Positions 35,693 through 44,874 of a DNA stretch of 64,000 nucleotides are shown here, piece after piece. This stretch comes from Cupriavidus metallidurans CH34. Lineage in GTDB: Bacteria; Pseudomonadota; Gammaproteobacteria; Burkholderiales; Burkholderiaceae. The stretch is taken from positions 2,232,001 to 2,296,000 of the forward strand of contig NC_007974.2 of assembly GCF_000196015.1 (NCBI RefSeq). The letters are read 5' to 3'. The notes under the pieces are model-generated. The model saw only the letters and a list, made by a program, of their open reading frames with translations. It was not told the origin of the DNA and ran no database searches. A program made the translations under genes and the position numbers. Every line of letters begins with the position of its first letter. Position 1 is the first letter of the stretch.

Positions 35693-36506
35693 TTTTGTAC
35701 TCGGTTGCGGGCAAGGGAGCCCAACGGAATTGAGGAGATTCTTTTGCAGCAAAGCGCCTGATAGACTCACGCGTGTAATCGCTACCCGCAGCAATCGCCT
35801 GACCTGTAGCCTCCAGATCCAGCATCGTCTCGAGGTCGCACTGGAGCGACTTCTGCAGCGCCTGTTTGGAGAGGCTCATCGCCGTACCGGACGCACTTTC
35901 GAAGCTACGTGCAATCTCGATAGCCCGCGTCATCAACGCTTCAGGTGCCAGAACCTCCATGGCCAGCCCCATCCGTTTCGCCTCGTCGGAGCCAAACTCT
36001 CGCGCGGAGAACACCAATTCCTTTGCGCGTTGAAGACCCACCACACGCGGAAGGGTGTACCAGGCACCGACATCTGGCACCAGGCCAATTCGATGAAATA
36101 CCGCAGCCATACGCGCGCGATACGAGCAAAGGACAATGTCCGCAAGAAGCGCCAGGCTTAGTCCTGCGCCGTAGGCAACGCCATCAACTGCGGCGATCAC
36201 TGGCTTATCCAAAGCCGATACAGCCAAGACAAGGTCTCGGTAAGGCGCCATCCCTTGGCGGCGTTGCTCGGTAGTTCGCGGCGCTCCACCTCCCATTGCC
36301 TTGACATCACCGCCCGAGCAAAAGTCAGCCCCAGCTCCTGCGAAGACGACGACCCGCACTTGCTCATCGGAGCGGAATGAGCGGAACATCTCCGTCAGCG
36401 CAACCGTCATTGCGGGCGTCAGCGCGTTCTTTGCCTGAGGACGGTTCAACGTAACGAGGGCGATGCCTCCGTCGTAGGTCAGTTTGACATCATCCGAATC
36501 GTTCAT
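35685..36506 (-). CDS. Enoyl-CoA hydratase/isomerase (crotonase), PaaG-like
   Basis: 273 residues from the ATG at 36506, overlapping the previous stop as ATGA. FCSGGDVKAMGG, VDGVAYGAGLSLALLADIVLCS and FHRIGLVPDVGAWYTLPRVVGLQRAKELVFSAREF: one of the two hydratase Glu is missing but the Asp after GLVP is kept, as in isomerase-type members. Paralogue of the gene at 12418-13212. Followed by the MaoC hydratase in the same transcript. Confidence 0.88.
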   Translation of the reverse strand: MNDSDDVKLTYDGGIALVTLNRPQAKNALTPAMTVALTEMFRSFRSDEQVRVVVFAGAGADFCSGGDVKAMGGGAPRTTEQRRQGMAPYRDLVLAVSALDKPVIAAVDGVAYGAGLSLALLADIVLCSYRARMAAVFHRIGLVPDVGAWYTLPRVVGLQRAKELVFSAREFGSDEAKRMGLAMEVLAPEALMTRAIEIARSFESASGTAMSLSKQALQKSLQCDLETMLDLEATGQAIAAGSDYTRESIRRFAAKESPQFRWAPLPATEYKND

Positions 36507-37540
36507 GCTCGTCCTTGCCGCACAGAAAGTGGAACACCATCTTGAATGATGTCGCAATACTCAGTCATGCCTAGCACAGTCCTGCCTTCGCAGGTGTACT
36601 CCGTCATACTCTCGGTAATTCGCGTGTATGAAGAAGCATCTCCACCCGCCTTCCTATGCCGAAGCGGTACTGTCGACAGGACCTTCCCCTCGACGATGTA
36701 GGTCTTCTTGGTAGTTGTTATCCACGCAGTGAGCAGCTTGGGGTGATAGTCGTCGTCGTACTCCGTCCAGATACGTCCATCAATGACGGGCTCATACTCA
36801 CCGTTTGACAGAACGTTGCCGCTGATGGGTAGTGCAGCTGCTGTCGGATCTTTGACAGAGAAGAGCATTCCGAAGTCCCGGTCAAAGGCAACCGGTAGCC
36901 ACTTGTACCAGGAAAAGTTATGCCAGTGCCGAGGGCCCCAAGACTTGTCGCGGTATCCGGTCCCGTTCTCAAACTTGAATTTCGTACCGTCCACCGTGAC
37001 TGTCCCGCTCACTGCCATGTGCTGCTCGGTGTGCCCCCGATACACGGAGTTCTCGGGATCAAGGTCAATAGGCGTGTCGTCGAGATTGACAATCTCGCCA
37101 CCGTGCATCGGCGACACCCCTTCAAACTCCAGGTAGATGGTGGACGGACGCTTCTGATACCGCTTGAACGCCGCGCTCGGATCCGCCATTGCAGCAGGCT
37201 CGTCCATGATGAGAAGTTCGCCCTCATACTTGACTCGCAAACGCTTAAATGGCTCCATCACTTCGAAGCGCATCCCTCCAGCATCCATGGCATCGTTGTG
37301 AGTGATCATTGGGCGAGCGAACATGAACCCGACTTTTCCGCCTGGAAGGTACACGCAGCAACTCATCTCAGCGTAGCCTTCGTTGACGCGATTCCCAATG
37401 CGCAACCACAGCCCTACGCCCTTCGCCGTGTCGAAGGCGTTGAAATACATGCTTTCGTTATAGTTCCGCGCGGCTTCCGGGGCGTGCGTGTACTCATCCT
37501 GCGGACTCAATCGAAGCTTTGTGTTTGGGGGCTTGTACAT
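36503..37540 (-). CDS. CrtC/AttH-like lipocalin-fold protein of unknown substrate
   Basis: 345 residues, no signal peptide. The C-terminal half contains FENGTGYRDKSWGPRHWHNFSWYKWLPVAF; the GYRD.SWGPR.W block is characteristic of the CrtC/AttH (hydroxyneurosporene synthase, carotenoid 1,2-hydratase) superfamily. That family has two lipocalin-like beta barrels and includes enzymes adding water to isoprenoid double bonds. Its place between an APH-type kinase and a crotonase suggests it acts on a hydrophobic CoA or free-acid intermediate. Function is not assigned. Confidence 0.7.
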   Translation of the reverse strand: MYKPPNTKLRLSPQDEYTHAPEAARNYNESMYFNAFDTAKGVGLWLRIGNRVNEGYAEMSCCVYLPGGKVGFMFARPMITHNDAMDAGGMRFEVMEPFKRLRVKYEGELLIMDEPAAMADPSAAFKRYQKRPSTIYLEFEGVSPMHGGEIVNLDDTPIDLDPENSVYRGHTEQHMAVSGTVTVDGTKFKFENGTGYRDKSWGPRHWHNFSWYKWLPVAFDRDFGMLFSVKDPTAAALPISGNVLSNGEYEPVIDGRIWTEYDDDYHPKLLTAWITTTKKTYIVEGKVLSTVPLRHRKAGGDASSYTRITESMTEYTCEGRTVLGMTEYCDIIQDGVPLSVRQGRA

Positions 37541-37580
37541 CGAACGATATCCTTTTAAATTGCCACACCAGGTATGTTCG

Positions 37581-38645
37581 TCAGTGCCTTGAAATCTCGG
37601 CGTTATCGGCCTGGGCCATCAACACTCCAGCCGCAGCGGTGGACGCTACTCGCATAGCCACGTCGTTGGCCCTGTCGTTGGCAGCATTTCCATCCATCGC
37701 TCGACGCGCAACTCCCTGCTGTATCGCGGCAAGTCGGAACATGTTGAACGCCATGTAGAAGTTCCAACGCGGAATGCCGGCCTTCGGATCCATGCCAACA
37801 TGCGTGCAGTACATGGCGACATAATCAGCTTCGCTCGGGATTCCCAAGCTCTTGACGTCGACCCCAGCAAGCGTGCGGTGCGTCCCCAAAGAGACATGCC
37901 AGTTCAAACAGTGGTAGGCAAAATCGACCATCGGATCACCGAGGGTGGACAGTTCCCAGTCGAGAATGGCAATAATTCGCGGCTCAGTCGGATGAAAGAC
38001 CACGTTGTCTAACCGATAGTCCCCGTGAACGATGGCGGTTGTGGTCTGTGGAGGAACATTAGTGGGCAGCCAAATGATCAACTGCTCCATCGCTTCAATG
38101 CGACGCGTTTCGGATGCCCGGTATTGCTTCGTCCAGCGCTCAATCTGCCGCTCAACGTACCGCCCCTCTTTCCCGTAGCCCTCCAGACCGACCTGCTTGT
38201 AGTCCACCAAGTGCAACGCGGCAATTGCTCGATTTAGTTCGGCGTACAGGGCTTGTCGCTCGGCCGGCGCGACTTCCGGGAGAGTCTGGTCATCGAGGAT
38301 CCGACCTTCTGCGAAATCCATGATGTAGAAGGCGCTGCCGATTACCCCAACGTCTTCACATAGAGCCCGCACTCGTGGCACCGGAACAGTGCTCGAAGCC
38401 AGGCTACGCATTACACGGTACTCCCGTTCAATTGCGTGAGCCGATGGCAGCAAGGTGCCTGACGGCTTTCGACGAAGTACGTAGCGATCTTCACCCGCCT
38501 TCACAAGGTAGGTCGGATTCGATTGACCACCCTGTATGCGCGTTACGTCCAACGCGCCGGCGAACGGCGCGACTTGGCCGCGGATATAGGCGGCCAGCCG
38601 CTCGCCTACGCTGGGGTCCTCATGAAAGACGGCACCGGCGTCCAT
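37581..38645 (-). CDS. APH-superfamily phosphotransferase, ACAD10/11- and LvaA-like
   Basis: 354 residues. IQGGQSNPTYLVKAGEDRYVLRRKP (nucleotide Lys region), catalytic HGDYRLDNVVFHP near 205, metal Asp in AILDWELSTLGDPMVDFAY. This is the kinase type found fused in human ACAD10/11 and separate as LvaA of the Pseudomonas levulinate pathway, where it phosphorylates a hydroxyacyl-CoA. Located 2 bp after the SDR gene and before the CrtC-like gene. Aminoglycoside resistance is very unlikely in this context. Second such gene at 41154-42161. Confidence 0.85.
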   Translation of the reverse strand: MDAGAVFHEDPSVGERLAAYIRGQVAPFAGALDVTRIQGGQSNPTYLVKAGEDRYVLRRKPSGTLLPSAHAIEREYRVMRSLASSTVPVPRVRALCEDVGVIGSAFYIMDFAEGRILDDQTLPEVAPAERQALYAELNRAIAALHLVDYKQVGLEGYGKEGRYVERQIERWTKQYRASETRRIEAMEQLIIWLPTNVPPQTTTAIVHGDYRLDNVVFHPTEPRIIAILDWELSTLGDPMVDFAYHCLNWHVSLGTHRTLAGVDVKSLGIPSEADYVAMYCTHVGMDPKAGIPRWNFYMAFNMFRLAAIQQGVARRAMDGNAANDRANDVAMRVASTAAAGVLMAQADNAEISRH

Positions 38646-38647
38646 GA

Positions 38648-39421
38648 TTAGAGGCTGATGTGGAATCCGCCGTTAACCCCGAGGTGTTGGCCCGTAACGT
38701 AGCTTGAACCGTCAGAAAGCAGGAAACAAACAGTCTTCACGACCTCTTCGGGAGTCGACCAGCGGCCCAGGGGGATTTGCGCGAGCATGCCGTCGCGGAA
38801 CTTCTCGCCGCGAACGACTTCCGTCATAGGCGTTTCAACCACGCCAAAGCAGACGGAGTTGGAACGGATGTTGTAGCGGCCCCATTCGCGAGCGGCGGTC
38901 ATCGTCATTCCGAGCATGCCTGCCTTTGCCGCTGCATAGTTGATTTGCCCAATCGAGCCCTTGCGCCCTGCGTCAGACGAAATGTTGACGATCGAGCCGC
39001 CGGTCTTGTCACCGTCCTTTGCGCGCGAGACCATGTGTTGACCAACAGCGCGGGTCCAGTAGAACGAACCGCTCAGATGTACATCGATGACATCCGTCCA
39101 TTGCTGGTCAGTCATCTTATCGATCATTGCAGGACGGATGATGCCGGCATTGTTGACGAGACCGTGAACGGCGCCGAATCGCGACACAGCGTCAGCCACT
39201 GCGCGGGTCGCAAGCGCCGAATCTGCGACGCTGCCTGCGACGGCCATCACGCGCTCCGCGGGCAACGGAGCGAGGGCAGCGTTCAGCGTTTCACCGTTCA
39301 GATCCACGGCGACAACGTTTGCGCCGAGCTCAATGCCGAGTTCGACAACTGCCTTGCCGATACCCTGTGCAGCGCCCGTAACCACGATGGTGCGACCTTC
39401 CAACGAAACGATTTGCGACAT
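38648..39421 (-). CDS. Short-chain dehydrogenase/reductase
   Basis: 257 residues from the ATG at 39421. TGAAQGIG near 14-21, Asp in VVAVDLNGE, NNAG in LVNNAGIIR, Tyr-Lys in INYAAAKAGM, C-terminal YVTGQHLGVNGGFHISL. First gene of the long minus operon ending in etfA. Its start codon lies only 19 bp from operator copy 8, so bound repressor would block initiation. Probable 3-hydroxyacyl-CoA or alcohol dehydrogenase. Confidence 0.9.
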   Translation of the reverse strand: MSQIVSLEGRTIVVTGAAQGIGKAVVELGIELGANVVAVDLNGETLNAALAPLPAERVMAVAGSVADSALATRAVADAVSRFGAVHGLVNNAGIIRPAMIDKMTDQQWTDVIDVHLSGSFYWTRAVGQHMVSRAKDGDKTGGSIVNISSDAGRKGSIGQINYAAAKAGMLGMTMTAAREWGRYNIRSNSVCFGVVETPMTEVVRGEKFRDGMLAQIPLGRWSTPEEVVKTVCFLLSDGSSYVTGQHLGVNGGFHISL

Positions 39422-39440
39422 CTCCGTACCCCTTTTAGTT

Positions 39441-39480
39441 TGGTTGAACCAATGATATTTTGGAAGTGGATCGGCGTCAA
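39441..39480 (-). promoter_or_regulatory. Promoter with GntR-type operator copy 8
   Basis: On the minus strand: TTGACG (39480-39475), 17-bp spacer, TATCAT (39457-39452), followed at once by the perfect core TGGTTCAACCA (39451-39441), then GGGG and GGAG before the ATG. The operator lies exactly at the transcription start. It is the clearest promoter-operator arrangement in the window. Confidence 0.8.
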
Positions 39481-39578
39481 TGGGAAATAGAACGGGCGCA
39501 ACGAAAGCGTCTAGGGCGCACCTGTCGTGCGCGAGACGGGTCGATATGGACCACAGGCTCAACTAAAGGGGGAATCAC

Positions 39579-40715
39579 ATGGGGCCGTTGAAAGGCATCA
39601 AGGTCGTAGAAATGGCGGGAATTGCTCCAGGGCCATTCGCCGCGATGATGTTGGCCGACATGGGTGCGGAGGTGCTGTGCATTGAACGTCCTACTGCGGC
39701 ACAGCATTGCCAACCGACTGCGTCGAACGTACTGCACCGTAATCGTCGCTCACTGGCGTTGGACCTGAAAAATCCTGTTGCACTGAGAGTGTTGCGAAGA
39801 CTGATTTCGTCTGCGAATGCCCTGATCGAGGGCTACCGTCCGGGAGTGATGGAGCGACTCGGATTGGGACCGGAGATCTGCCTCGCCGACAATCCGAGCC
39901 TGGTGTACGGGCGCATGACTGGATGGGGTCAAGATGGGCCTATGGCACAAGCCGCAGGCCATGACGTGAATTACATTTCGCTTACTGGGGCGCTTCACGC
40001 TATCGGACGTCGTGACGCTCCTCCTCCGATTCCGTTGAACCTCGTCGGGGATTTCGGCGGTGGTGGGATGTTTCTGGCGTTCGGCGTTGTCTGCGCACTC
40101 CTAGAGGCTCAGACTTCCGGGCTGGGCCAAGTTGTCGACGCAGCGATGGTCGATGGCGCCGCGGCCATGATGGCCTACATGTGCGCTGCCCGAGCGTCGG
40201 GACGCTGGAGTGACCAAAGAGGTGAGAATGTCCTTGACGGAGCAGCCCCTTGGTACCGGGTGTATGAGACTTCCGACGGACAATACATTTCTGTTGCCGC
40301 GGCCGAGCCGAAATTTTACGCGGAACTCCTTCGCCTGTTAGAACTCTCCGATGAGACTTTGCCCGACCAATTCGATCGCAGCGGCTGGCCAACCCTGACG
40401 GAACGCCTTACAACCGTATTCGGCACAAGAAGCCGCGCGGAATGGTCCAAGTTGCTGGAAGGTACAGACGCTTGCTTTGCACCTGTGCTGTCTCTCGCTG
40501 AAGCACCAGGCCACCCCCACTTGCGAGCTCGAAACACATTCATTGAAGTCGACGGCATCATCCAGCCTGCCCCAGCTCCAAGATTTAGTCGGACCGTCCC
40601 GGCACAGCCACTGCCCTGGACACCGGCGAAGACCGATGATCGCGCCACACTGACGGCTTGGGGCATTGACGAATACGAGATCTCACAACTGGAAAGCGCT
40701 GGGATTCTCGGCTAA
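39579..40715 (+). CDS. Alpha-methylacyl-CoA racemase-like protein (CaiB/BaiF family)
   Basis: 378 residues (AGGGGGAAT upstream). LKGIKVVEMAGIAPGPFAAMMLADMGAEV is the family III CoA-transferase fold. GHDVNYISLTGALHAIGR and NLVGDFGGGGMFLAFGV carry the His and Asp used by AMACR for alpha-proton exchange, in place of the transferase Asp. It inverts 2-methylacyl-CoA so that the (2S) form can be dehydrogenated, indicating methyl-branched substrates. It is divergent from the SDR operon and probably shares control from the region around 39441. A sister gene is at 49671-50792. Confidence 0.87.
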   Translation: MGPLKGIKVVEMAGIAPGPFAAMMLADMGAEVLCIERPTAAQHCQPTASNVLHRNRRSLALDLKNPVALRVLRRLISSANALIEGYRPGVMERLGLGPEICLADNPSLVYGRMTGWGQDGPMAQAAGHDVNYISLTGALHAIGRRDAPPPIPLNLVGDFGGGGMFLAFGVVCALLEAQTSGLGQVVDAAMVDGAAAMMAYMCAARASGRWSDQRGENVLDGAAPWYRVYETSDGQYISVAAAEPKFYAELLRLLELSDETLPDQFDRSGWPTLTERLTTVFGTRSRAEWSKLLEGTDACFAPVLSLAEAPGHPHLRARNTFIEVDGIIQPAPAPRFSRTVPAQPLPWTPAKTDDRATLTAWGIDEYEISQLESAGILG

Positions 40716-40771
40716 GCGTCATAAGGGACGAGGCGCACGGCAGGCAACTGCTGTACGCCTCCTTGGGGAAC

Positions 40772-41137
40772 TCAGTCACTCACCTGCTTCGCCCATCGCG
40801 GACTGTTAATGCTCAGCGCATCCTGAAGGGTAGAGATCAGATGCTCCACCACGCCGACATGGTCCAAAGGCAAGTCTCCTGCCCCGAGCCTGGTGGCAAG
40901 TTCGCGGTTTAGCGCCCCGACATCCCCTTGCTTACCGAGAATATCCTCCAAACGCCTCCTTTCGCGGGCTTGAGCTTCGGGCCGCATTTCAAGCTCTCGC
41001 GCGACAATCTTGAGCACGTTGATACAGACTCGGGTCTGAAATCCATGGTAGCCGGTTAGGGTGGGAAGAAGTTCGCGTTCGAGGTACTCCGCGGCTGCCT
41101 GCAGGAGGCGATTGGCATCGGGTACAAATGTCGACAT
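40772..41137 (-). CDS. Small DUF6285-type protein, LvaB-like partner of the kinase
   Basis: 121 residues, entirely helical: LLQAAAEYLERELLPTLTGYHGFQTRVCINVLKIVARELEM, then GALNRELATRLGAGDLP and VVEHLISTLQDAL. Small proteins of this type stand next to APH-type kinases; LvaB is required together with LvaA for phosphorylation of 4-hydroxyvaleryl-CoA in Pseudomonas putida. It lies 16 bp downstream of the kinase gene. The identification rests on the sequence pattern and the gene neighbourhood. Confidence 0.75.
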   Translation of the reverse strand: MSTFVPDANRLLQAAAEYLERELLPTLTGYHGFQTRVCINVLKIVARELEMRPEAQARERRRLEDILGKQGDVGALNRELATRLGAGDLPLDHVGVVEHLISTLQDALSINSPRWAKQVSD

Positions 41138-41153
41138 GGTAATCCTCTTGATT

Positions 41154-42161
41154 TCAAGGCTTGACCAGATTCATGAAGTCCCACAACGGCTCTTCCATTC
41201 GCCGACCAATGGCACTCAACTCCAGACTTGCTTGGCTGCCACCTGCAGCCTGCGCCGAGCCGCGACGCACACATGCTATCGCCCACTTCAAATTGGCGAA
41301 GGCCTCCCAGAAATGCACTCGTTGCTTGTCGACAACCCGTCCAGTCACGCTTTCGTAGCCAGCGTATAGATCGTCTCGCGCGCCGAATCCCCCAACATCA
41401 CCTCGACCGCCGAAGCGCCAACTCCGCATACAGAGAACGCCCAAGTCCTGCATCGGATCCCCGATACGCGCGATTTCCCAGTCCAGCACGCATCGCAACC
41501 CCTGCTCCCCTACGATCAAGTTACCAGTTCGGAAGTCTGCATGAACCAGGCCGGCCGTTTCCATCTCTGGCAGGTGCTCTTCAATCCAGCGGATCGCGAA
41601 TGAAAGCGCCGGATGCTGAACATTGCACTCGCTCAAGAGGTCTCTGTAGGTTGCAAACTCATCTTCAGGCGTAAGCACCTTCAGAAAGGAAAGGTCTGTC
41701 GTTGGAACTTGATGAATTTTTCCAAGGACCTCCCCGCACTGCCGAGCCAAGACAGACCGTGCACCCGAAAGAGCTTCGTCCAGGACAACACGACGACCGA
41801 GCGTTTCTCCTTCAATAAACTCGGTCACATAGCCAGCGCCCATTCCATCTTCTGGCTCAAGAATCACCCGAACCACTGGCGCCGGAGCACCTGCAGCCCG
41901 CGCCGCTTTCATGACCGATGCGTCTTCGCGAGCCTCAAGTTTCGGCGCCCTGCCTGCAGCCCCTATGGTGGCCCCTGTCAACTGGAGTATCAGTTGCTGG
42001 ACCGCGCTGCCGCAGCGCCATTCGAATGCCCAAGTTTGCTTCGTTGCTCCCCCGGACAAGCGCCGAAGGTTAGCGATCTCGCCAGGCACCCCTTCTTCCC
42101 GAAGGAGTGCCCGCTCGAGTTGCGACGCCAGAAGCTTTTGGTCTGTCGTCTGCTCCGACAT
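41154..42161 (-). CDS. APH-superfamily acyl-CoA kinase, LvaA-like
   Basis: 335 residues. RLSGGATKQTWAFEW nucleotide loop, catalytic HADFRTGNLIVGEQGLRCVLDWEIARIGDPMQDLGVLCM (H.D....N and DWE). The start ATG shares one base with the ligase stop (TGATG), and the small LvaB-like gene follows. Probable phosphorylation of a hydroxyacyl-CoA, whose phosphate is then lost to give an enoyl-CoA. The adjacent acyl-CoA dehydrogenase pair fits the role of LvaC in that scheme. Confidence 0.82.
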   Translation of the reverse strand: MSEQTTDQKLLASQLERALLREEGVPGEIANLRRLSGGATKQTWAFEWRCGSAVQQLILQLTGATIGAAGRAPKLEAREDASVMKAARAAGAPAPVVRVILEPEDGMGAGYVTEFIEGETLGRRVVLDEALSGARSVLARQCGEVLGKIHQVPTTDLSFLKVLTPEDEFATYRDLLSECNVQHPALSFAIRWIEEHLPEMETAGLVHADFRTGNLIVGEQGLRCVLDWEIARIGDPMQDLGVLCMRSWRFGGRGDVGGFGARDDLYAGYESVTGRVVDKQRVHFWEAFANLKWAIACVRRGSAQAAGGSQASLELSAIGRRMEEPLWDFMNLVKP

Positions 42162-43690
42162 CAGATTTTCCGGCCAACAGCCTGCCAGAACGGATCTCGG
42201 AGTCGACGTTTGAATATCTTGCCACTGTCCTCTCGCGGCAACGATGCATGGAAGTCGATGCGCCTTGGCACCTTGTACTTCGCGAGATGCGATTCCAGAT
42301 ACTTCTGAATGTCGCTGGCGCTTAGCTCGGCACCTGGCATAAGTTCCACAGCAGCGGCCAACGATTCCCCGAAATCCTCATCTGGTATCCCAAACACAGC
42401 GCAATCATGGACCCCCGGACACTGCGTGAGCACCATCTCAATTTCGGCAGGGTAGATATTGGTACCCCCAGAAATAACCATGTCCGAGCGCCTATCGCAC
42501 AGATATAGACGGCCTTCCTTCAGGTAGCCAACATCGCCAACGCTGATCAAGCCGTCTCGCTCTACGCTCTTTCGCTTCTCTTCGTGATTGAGATACGTGA
42601 AGTCCGCGTACGCAGGCACGCGCATATAAATCTCACCAGGAGTTCCATCCTCTACTGGCTTCCCATCCTCACCAAAGAAGGCGATTTGAGTACCCGGCGT
42701 AGGCACACCAACTGACCCAGGGTGATTGAGCCAATCGTCCGGGGTGGCAAGCGTTGCGGTACCAACCTCGGTGCCACCGTAGGTCTCGTAGACGACCGGT
42801 CCCCACCACTCCATGAGCTCCTGCTTCACCTCACGAGGACACGGAGCGCCGGTATGTGTTACCCACTTCAACGAGCTGACATCGTATCGCTCGCGCACCT
42901 CTTTGGGCAGCTTAAGAATGCGGATGAACATAGTCGGCACCATCACCGCATTGGTAATGCGATACTTTTCAATGGCTGCCAGGGTCTCCTCGGGGTCGAA
43001 CTTCGATTGCAGCACCAGGACATCTGCAGCCGTGATCGCTTGGCGGCCATAAGCATTCGGCGATGCGTGATAAAGAGGTCCGGTAATGAGTGCCCTGACG
43101 CCCGGCGTCAGGCCGTAAACGCGTTCGATGATGTCCACATAAGCCTTGGCCTGCTCCGGCGTTGCCGGATCGCGTTTCACACCTTTGGGATGACCCGTGG
43201 TGCCGGACGTGTAGATCATGGTGGCCCGCCCGCGCTTTGGAGGCTGAGTCCAGAGTTCAAACGTCTGGCACCACTCTGGCCAACCAATGTCCCCCGCCTT
43301 TGGCGTTGCCAGAGCATCCGAGATCCCGTAACGAGACTGAACCTCCGGAGGCGTCGGCACTACCAGCACCTGCAAGCCTTGTGGAATGTGCGGCCGCAAG
43401 GGCTCTAGCAAGTCTGCGTGAGCTACCAGCACCTTGGGCTTTGCATCATTCAAGATATAGGTGAGCTCCTCAGTCTTGCCGTGCCAGTTCAATGGAACTG
43501 AATACGCCCCGACGGCTGCCGCAGCCTGTTGGACCTCAAAGAACGAGAAATCATTGCGCAAGAGCGAGGCGACGGTGTCCCCCTCGCGGATTCCCATCTT
43601 GTCAAATCCCGTGGCAGCGCGCATTGCTTGCTGCAGGACCTCATCTCGCGCTTTCGCGCGGCCATCCAGATAGATTGTGGCTTCGCTCAT
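42161..43690 (-). CDS. AMP-dependent acyl-CoA synthetase
   Basis: 509 residues. MIYTSGTTGHPKGVKRDP P-loop, ETYGGTEVGTATLA, SVGDVGYLKEGRLYLCDRRSDMVISGG and C-terminal Lys in EDSGKIFKRRLRDPFW. It lacks the usual N-terminal 20-30 residues of longer ligases (it begins ATIYLDGRAKARDEVLQQAM), as in many FadD3/FadD13-type enzymes of steroid and terpenoid clusters. Second ligase of the window. Coupled to the kinase by a TGATG overlap. Confidence 0.92.
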   Translation of the reverse strand: MSEATIYLDGRAKARDEVLQQAMRAATGFDKMGIREGDTVASLLRNDFSFFEVQQAAAAVGAYSVPLNWHGKTEELTYILNDAKPKVLVAHADLLEPLRPHIPQGLQVLVVPTPPEVQSRYGISDALATPKAGDIGWPEWCQTFELWTQPPKRGRATMIYTSGTTGHPKGVKRDPATPEQAKAYVDIIERVYGLTPGVRALITGPLYHASPNAYGRQAITAADVLVLQSKFDPEETLAAIEKYRITNAVMVPTMFIRILKLPKEVRERYDVSSLKWVTHTGAPCPREVKQELMEWWGPVVYETYGGTEVGTATLATPDDWLNHPGSVGVPTPGTQIAFFGEDGKPVEDGTPGEIYMRVPAYADFTYLNHEEKRKSVERDGLISVGDVGYLKEGRLYLCDRRSDMVISGGTNIYPAEIEMVLTQCPGVHDCAVFGIPDEDFGESLAAAVELMPGAELSASDIQKYLESHLAKYKVPRRIDFHASLPREDSGKIFKRRLRDPFWQAVGRKI

Positions 43691-43725
43691 AATCTGTCTC
43701 CCTCCATGTAGTATTTGTTGGGCTG

Positions 43726-44865
43726 CTATGCGTGAAGCAGCGAGGCCAGTCTTGCCGTATGCGCCTCTCCATCGCCGAAAAGTTGGTCAAGGACGTGGAC
43801 TCGGCGTAGGTAGTGTCCTACCGCGTACTCCTCAGTCATGCCAATGCCTCCGTGCAGCTGAATCGCACCATGAGCCACCGCCCGGGCATGCTTTGCTACT
43901 GACAATTTCGCTCGGTGCAAATCGAGCTCTGCACCTTCCGAGTCTTGATCGTCCACCGCAACCGCCGCCGCAATGGCCATGCTTTTCGCGAGCTCCAGGC
44001 TCACAAGCATTTCCGAAGCGCGATGGCGGAGCGCTTGGTTCTCGCCGATCAGCCTTCCGAACTGCTTTCGCGTATTCACGTACTCGATGGCGAGTTGGAA
44101 CGCTGCACCTGCTGCGCCGACCATATCTGCACAGGCGGCGGCAATGCCCATGGCCAACGCGCTCTCGATGGCTCTTAGCGATTGATGTCCGTCCCCAGCC
44201 TCGCCTAGCGGCAAGGCCGACACGTTGCTAAAGGTCAGCTCACCGGCAGGCGTATCGTCCACGAGCTTGTAGTTGCGAACACTCAGCCCCTTTGCATCGG
44301 CATTCACCAGGAACAGCGCGCAACCGTCGGTGTCCTCAGTGGAGCCTTGGACACGCGCGCTGACCAAGTATTGATGGGCATCATTGGCCCCAACAACGTT
44401 GAACTTTTGACCGCTAAGCAGCCACTTTTCGCCGGTCTTGGTTGCTCTAGTGCTGATCCACCAATCCGTATGACGCGCCTCGACTTCATCGTGAGCCCAC
44501 GCAATCCGACGCTCTCCGGATGCAATGGACTGCAGTGCTTCCTTGGCACGAGCGTCCCCCGCGTAGGTGCGAAGCGCCGTGGCCGGGAGGAAATTGGTTG
44601 CAAGGAGCGGCTCCAGGGACAAGACTGCCCCGAGCTCCTGCATAACCGGAAACAGGTCGACAGCGCCCCCACCGAATCCCTCGAGGTCCTCGGGAACCAA
44701 CAGCGCCGTCAGTCCAAGTTCTGACAGCGCGCTCCAAGTTTTCTCGTCGTGGCCGGCGTCAGCTTCGACGTATTGCCGGCGATTCTCAAATCCATAGCGT
44801 TCGTTTAGCAGCCGATGAACGCTTTCCTGGAGAGCCCGCTGGTCCTCGTTCAGTTCGAAATTCAC
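43726..44865 (-). CDS. Acyl-CoA dehydrogenase, small-subunit type (PimD-like)
   Basis: 379 residues. NFELNEDQRALQESVHRLLNERY, ARAVAHGAIQLHGGIGMTEEYAVGHYLRR and C-terminal LFGDGEAHTARLASLLHA follow the PimD/FadE small-subunit pattern. Pairs like this form alpha2beta2 dehydrogenases for dicarboxylic, branched or ring-bearing acyl-CoA. It starts 9 bp after the large-subunit gene, supporting co-assembly. Confidence 0.88.
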   Translation of the reverse strand: MNFELNEDQRALQESVHRLLNERYGFENRRQYVEADAGHDEKTWSALSELGLTALLVPEDLEGFGGGAVDLFPVMQELGAVLSLEPLLATNFLPATALRTYAGDARAKEALQSIASGERRIAWAHDEVEARHTDWWISTRATKTGEKWLLSGQKFNVVGANDAHQYLVSARVQGSTEDTDGCALFLVNADAKGLSVRNYKLVDDTPAGELTFSNVSALPLGEAGDGHQSLRAIESALAMGIAAACADMVGAAGAAFQLAIEYVNTRKQFGRLIGENQALRHRASEMLVSLELAKSMAIAAAVAVDDQDSEGAELDLHRAKLSVAKHARAVAHGAIQLHGGIGMTEEYAVGHYLRRVHVLDQLFGDGEAHTARLASLLHA

Positions 44866-44874
44866 TTTGTCTCC

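Noticed and set aside
37581..42161. APH-type genes as aminoglycoside resistance
   Set aside because: Both lie inside acyl-CoA operons with translational coupling, and one has an LvaB-like partner; an acyl-CoA kinase role fits better.
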